DNA from: CAZBWE01 sp964581905
GTDB taxonomy: Bacteria; Planctomycetota; Phycisphaerae; Sedimentisphaerales; Anaerobacaceae
NCBI GenBank assembly: GCA_964581905.1
Contig: CAZOQJ010000125.1
Span: forward strand, 1-7,390
Reading direction: 5' to 3'
DNA length: 7,390 bases
Shown here: in pieces, positions 5,351 through 7,390 of the stretch
Numbering within the stretch: the first letter of the stretch is position 1
How the letters are laid out: each line of letters opens with the position of its first letter
Position numbers and translations under genes: made by a program
The notes under the pieces: model-generated
Told to the model about the DNA's origin: nothing
Databases searched by the model: none
Seen by the model: only the letters and a program-made list of their open reading frames with translations

Positions 5351-6652
5351 TTTCAGTATGACAGCGGCTGTTTGTCCCCCGTAGGTGTAGCTGCAACACA
5401 ATGCATAACGAATTTCTTTTTGCTGCGGTTCAGTTTTAATATTCAAATTACAGCCGTTAGCTTTTTTGTTTAAGTTTTTCGCAGCAGGTATTTTCCCATT
5501 GGCCATCGCACAAACGGCGGCTATAACATCGAGCGCTCCTGCTGCAGCGCCAGTGTTGCTTAACATGCTTTTGGTCGGCCAGACGGGAATATTGGCTGCT
5601 GCATCACCAAGAGCTGTCTGGATTGCCGTTGCCTCAGCCAAATCATCTTCAGCTATTCCTGTGCCGTGAGGGATAATCAGGTCCAAATCCTCCGGCTGTA
5701 TTTGTGCATCGGCCATTGCTTTTTCTATTGCTATCCGGATGCCCTTGCCGTCAGGTTCGAGATTCTCGTATTTGGAATTGATATTATTACTCTGGCCAAG
5801 GCCGGCTACCTCGGCGTATATTTTTGCACCTCGTTTTTGTGCGTTTTGCAGGTTTTCGAGTATTATTACTCCTGCTGCTTCACCGAAGACAGAACCTTTT
5901 GCTTCTGCGTCGAATGGTCTGCAGGCCGACGTTGGGTCGTCGTTATTTTCAGAAGTAGCTCGTTTGATAAGGCACTGGCGAATCATAACGATGGGATTGA
6001 CCTTTGCTTCAGCGCCGCCGGAAACAGCAATGTCACATCCGCCGCGGGCAATAATCTGAGACGCTTCGCCTATCGCAAGATGAGCCGAGGCCTCGGCGCA
6101 GGTGATAGAATTACTTGGGCCCTGGATATCGTGTATGATGCCGATATGGCAGGCGAGCATGTTAGGCAGATATTTCAACAACCATAAAGGGGTAACCATA
6201 TCAAGGCCGTCTTTGCCCCATTTTTTGATGTCGAATTTGCCGTTGGTGATACTTGCCGCCACGGCGGGGGCCAACTCGACCAGGTCACAGCTGATTAAGC
6301 CGGCACCGAGATTTATAGCTGTGCGATGCGGGATGATATTGACGTTTTCAGGGTCTGTGGCCTTTGTGATAAGACCGCTGTTTGCAAAGGCCTCGTTGGC
6401 TGCTATTACCGACAGTTCGATGTCTCTCGACATCAGCTTGGTTGCCTTGCGGTGGGCCTTTGGGACAAATTTCTGTACTTTATAATCAGGGGCCTGACCT
6501 GCTATTTTACAGCTAAAGCCCACGGGGTCGAATGCCGTAATTTTATCTATCCCGCATCTGCCGGCGCAGAGGCCATCCCACATATCGCTGACAGTTAATC
6601 CGAGCGGACTAACAGCACCTATGCCGGTTATTACTACGCGAGCAGAACTCAC
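5342..6652 (-). CDS. FabF-like beta-ketoacyl-ACP synthase family protein lacking the catalytic Cys and one His
   Basis: This 436-residue protein has the thiolase fold of the KAS II (FabF) family from end to end: VVITGIGAVSPLG (6-18), RPFDAEAKGSVFGEAAGVI (245-263), PHGTG (328-332), PTKSM (359-363) and YTYGGQT (422-428). Working KAS enzymes use a Cys-His-His triad to join malonyl-ACP to an acyl chain. Gap-free comparison of GPSNSITCAEASAHLAIGEA (178-197) with the E. coli FabF active site puts Glu187 at the nucleophile; the only nearby cysteine, Cys185, is two residues early. His329 is kept, but the second His is Asn366 (KSMLSN against KSMTGH); Lys361 is kept. The pattern resembles non-condensing chain-length-factor or decarboxylating ketosynthase-like subunits. 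The GTG start at 6652 overlaps the dehydratase stop by one base (TAGTG), with GGAG eight bases upstream, so the two are translationally coupled. Confidence 0.88.
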   Translation of the reverse strand: MSSARVVITGIGAVSPLGLTVSDMWDGLCAGRCGIDKITAFDPVGFSCKIAGQAPDYKVQKFVPKAHRKATKLMSRDIELSVIAANEAFANSGLITKATDPENVNIIPHRTAINLGAGLISCDLVELAPAVAASITNGKFDIKKWGKDGLDMVTPLWLLKYLPNMLACHIGIIHDIQGPSNSITCAEASAHLAIGEASQIIARGGCDIAVSGGAEAKVNPIVMIRQCLIKRATSENNDDPTSACRPFDAEAKGSVFGEAAGVIILENLQNAQKRGAKIYAEVAGLGQSNNINSKYENLEPDGKGIRIAIEKAMADAQIQPEDLDLIIPHGTGIAEDDLAEATAIQTALGDAAANIPVWPTKSMLSNTGAAAGALDVIAAVCAMANGKIPAAKNLNKKANGCNLNIKTEPQQKEIRYALCCSYTYGGQTAAVILKKI

Positions 6653-7185
6653 TACATTTTCTCCAGTTTTTTTGACTCGCCGGAACCACTGTCGCCTAAA
6701 AGCGCGTCTCGTAGAAGTGATTCGAACATGCCGGTGAATACGAAGTTATCTTCCGGGAATTTTTTACCTGCAAGATTCTGGTCTATATGGCTGAACATCA
6801 AATCAATTTCAGCTATTAGTTTGTCGTCAGTAGCACGGGCTTCCAGCCCGTGGAGACACGTAATCTTGCCGGTTGTGCTTGCTGCCTCTGGTGTGATGGA
6901 TTCGATTTCCGCTTCCAGCTTTAAGGTATCGCCCGGCTTTACGTAATGGAAAAAGGCGGCTTTTTTTATCTTTGCAAGGATGACCTTTTCCTCGAATTTC
7001 TTTGCCTCGCCGACAAGTATCCCTGCCGTCTGGGCCATTGCCTCAATCATTAAGCACTCCGGCATTACAGGAAATCCCGGGAAGTGGTCGTGCAGGTGTT
7101 CTTCCGCAAGCGTTACATTCTTAATAGTAACAGCTCGTTTGCTGCTTTGAAACTCAACAAATTTATCTATCCAAATCCAGCGCAT
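6652..7185 (-). CDS. fabZ: FabZ-like 3-hydroxyacyl-ACP dehydratase (hotdog fold)
   Basis: From ATG 7185 the protein has 177 residues. The hotdog core contains DHFPGFPVMPECLMIEAMAQ (33-52), with catalytic His34 and Glu48 fourteen residues apart, as in FabZ. It should dehydrate 3-hydroxyacyl-ACP to trans-2-enoyl-ACP in fatty-acid or related acyl-chain synthesis. The usual Gly of the VMPG segment is Glu43 here. It is longer than typical FabZ (about 145-150 residues) because of a C-terminal extension from about residue 135 and a repeat-encoded insert, CLHGLEARAT (110-119), at an expected beta-turn. A TTG at 7197 would add four residues; I prefer ATG 7185 because MRWIWID looks like the native N-terminus. 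The ketosynthase-like gene follows with a one-base overlap, and the two products probably act on the same ACP-bound intermediates. Confidence 0.9.
   Translation of the reverse strand: MRWIWIDKFVEFQSSKRAVTIKNVTLAEEHLHDHFPGFPVMPECLMIEAMAQTAGILVGEAKKFEEKVILAKIKKAAFFHYVKPGDTLKLEAEIESITPEAASTTGKITCLHGLEARATDDKLIAEIDLMFSHIDQNLAGKKFPEDNFVFTGMFESLLRDALLGDSGSGESKKLEKM
6834..6852 (-). repeat. GC-rich hairpin repeat inside the dehydratase gene (in frame)
   Basis: CACGGGCT-TCC-AGCCCGTG is an 8-bp perfect stem with a 3-base loop. On the coding strand it is translated as HGLEAR followed by A-T. It splits GKIT from DDKLIAEIDLMF, which in FabZ relatives form adjacent beta strands joined by a short turn. The sequence looks like a dispersed palindromic repeat and is unrelated to the one in the debranching gene. 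Confidence 0.7.
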
Positions 7186-7193
7186 AACCCGAT

Positions 7194-7222
7194 ACAATAA
7201 GGCAATTTCCCCGATTTCTCAA
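7194..7222 (-). promoter_or_regulatory. Candidate near-leaderless promoter for the dehydratase-ketosynthase operon
   Basis: On the minus strand TTGAGA (7222-7217) and TATTGT (7199-7194) are 17 bases apart, matching 5/6 and 4/6 of the sigma70 consensus. Initiation would be near 7187, about two bases before ATG 7185. That would rule out the TTG start at 7197 and fits the absence of a clear ribosome site before ATG 7185. Confidence 0.35.
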
Positions 7223-7359
7223 GCAAATCTTTGTTAGCCACTCCCTAAGGGATGCCTTACGAAGGTCTGCACAAAAAAAGGATTTGGAAGAAGTCGGGAG
7301 CATAATAATCCGCGTATTTGTGTAGTTTTTGGAGAAATCCGCCTCAGAGAAGATAAATC

Positions 7360-7388
7360 TTGACAGTTCAGGCAGATTTTTGTAAAAT
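7360..7388 (+). promoter_or_regulatory. Sigma70-like promoter reading out of the window to the right
   Basis: TTGACA (7360-7365) is a perfect -35 box, and TAAAAT (7383-7388) is a 5/6 -10 box after a 17-base spacer. Together with the minus-strand operon at 7185 it would make the 7186-7390 gap a divergent promoter region. The gene it would drive lies beyond the window. The rest of the gap holds only a small TAAGG-GATG-CCTTA inverted repeat (7246-7259). Confidence 0.5.
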
Positions 7389-7390
7389 TA

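Noticed and set aside
5666..6187. Long plus-strand open frame opposite the ketosynthase gene
   Set aside because: It lies wholly antisense to a clearly conserved enzyme, has no ribosome site and gives a cysteine- and aromatic-rich product without any family motif.

Overview
The window looks like chromosomal DNA from an uncultured bacterium, most likely a planctomycete (Phycisphaerae/Sedimentisphaerales-like). This is an inference. It rests on the look of the FabZ-like protein (start MRWIWID, core LAEEHLHDHFPG, C-terminal extension), on a bacterial genome carrying an archaeal-style GH57 plus GH133 glycogen gene set, and on moderate GC with scattered short palindromic repeats. No RNA gene, CRISPR array, insertion sequence or transposase is visible.

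Positions 1-3751 (+ strand) hold an alpha-glucan block. It contains the 3' end of a GT4 glycosyltransferase (glycogen-synthase-like), a complete GH57 alpha-amylase-type hydrolase with both catalytic acids, and a complete archaeal/bacterial-type glycogen debranching enzyme. Together they suggest synthesis, internal cleavage and alpha-1,6 debranching of a storage glucan. The debranching gene follows a cluster of small hairpins, and its best start is GTG 1667, not the upstream ATG 1610. Positions 3774-4532 (+) encode an unusual protein: an N-terminal zinc ribbon, two membrane helices, a charged helix and a C-terminal HNH nuclease domain. It sits 22 bases behind the debranching gene and has no evident metabolic link to it.

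Positions 4608-7185 (- strand, convergent with the first half) read, in transcription order, as a FabZ-like 3-hydroxyacyl-ACP dehydratase, a FabF-like ketosynthase overlapping it by one base, and an AzoR-type FMN-dependent NADH oxidoreductase. The ketosynthase lacks the nucleophilic cysteine (Glu in its place) and the second catalytic histidine (Asn), so it probably does not condense acyl chains in the normal way. The dehydratase keeps its catalytic His/Glu pair. The 101-base gap before the oxidoreductase is packed with short repeats. The last ~190 bases hold no gene, but carry a candidate near-leaderless promoter for the lipid operon and a good sigma70-like promoter pointing out of the window.

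The most notable signal is that two unrelated GC-rich palindromes lie inside coding genes without breaking the frame. One is a perfect 20-bp palindrome in the debranching enzyme, just before its catalytic domain. The other is an 8-bp-stem hairpin in the FabZ-like dehydratase, at a beta-turn. Each encodes an extra peptide at a point where I expect the family to have none. This resembles the in-frame Rickettsia palindromic elements and would be a parallel case in another phylum.
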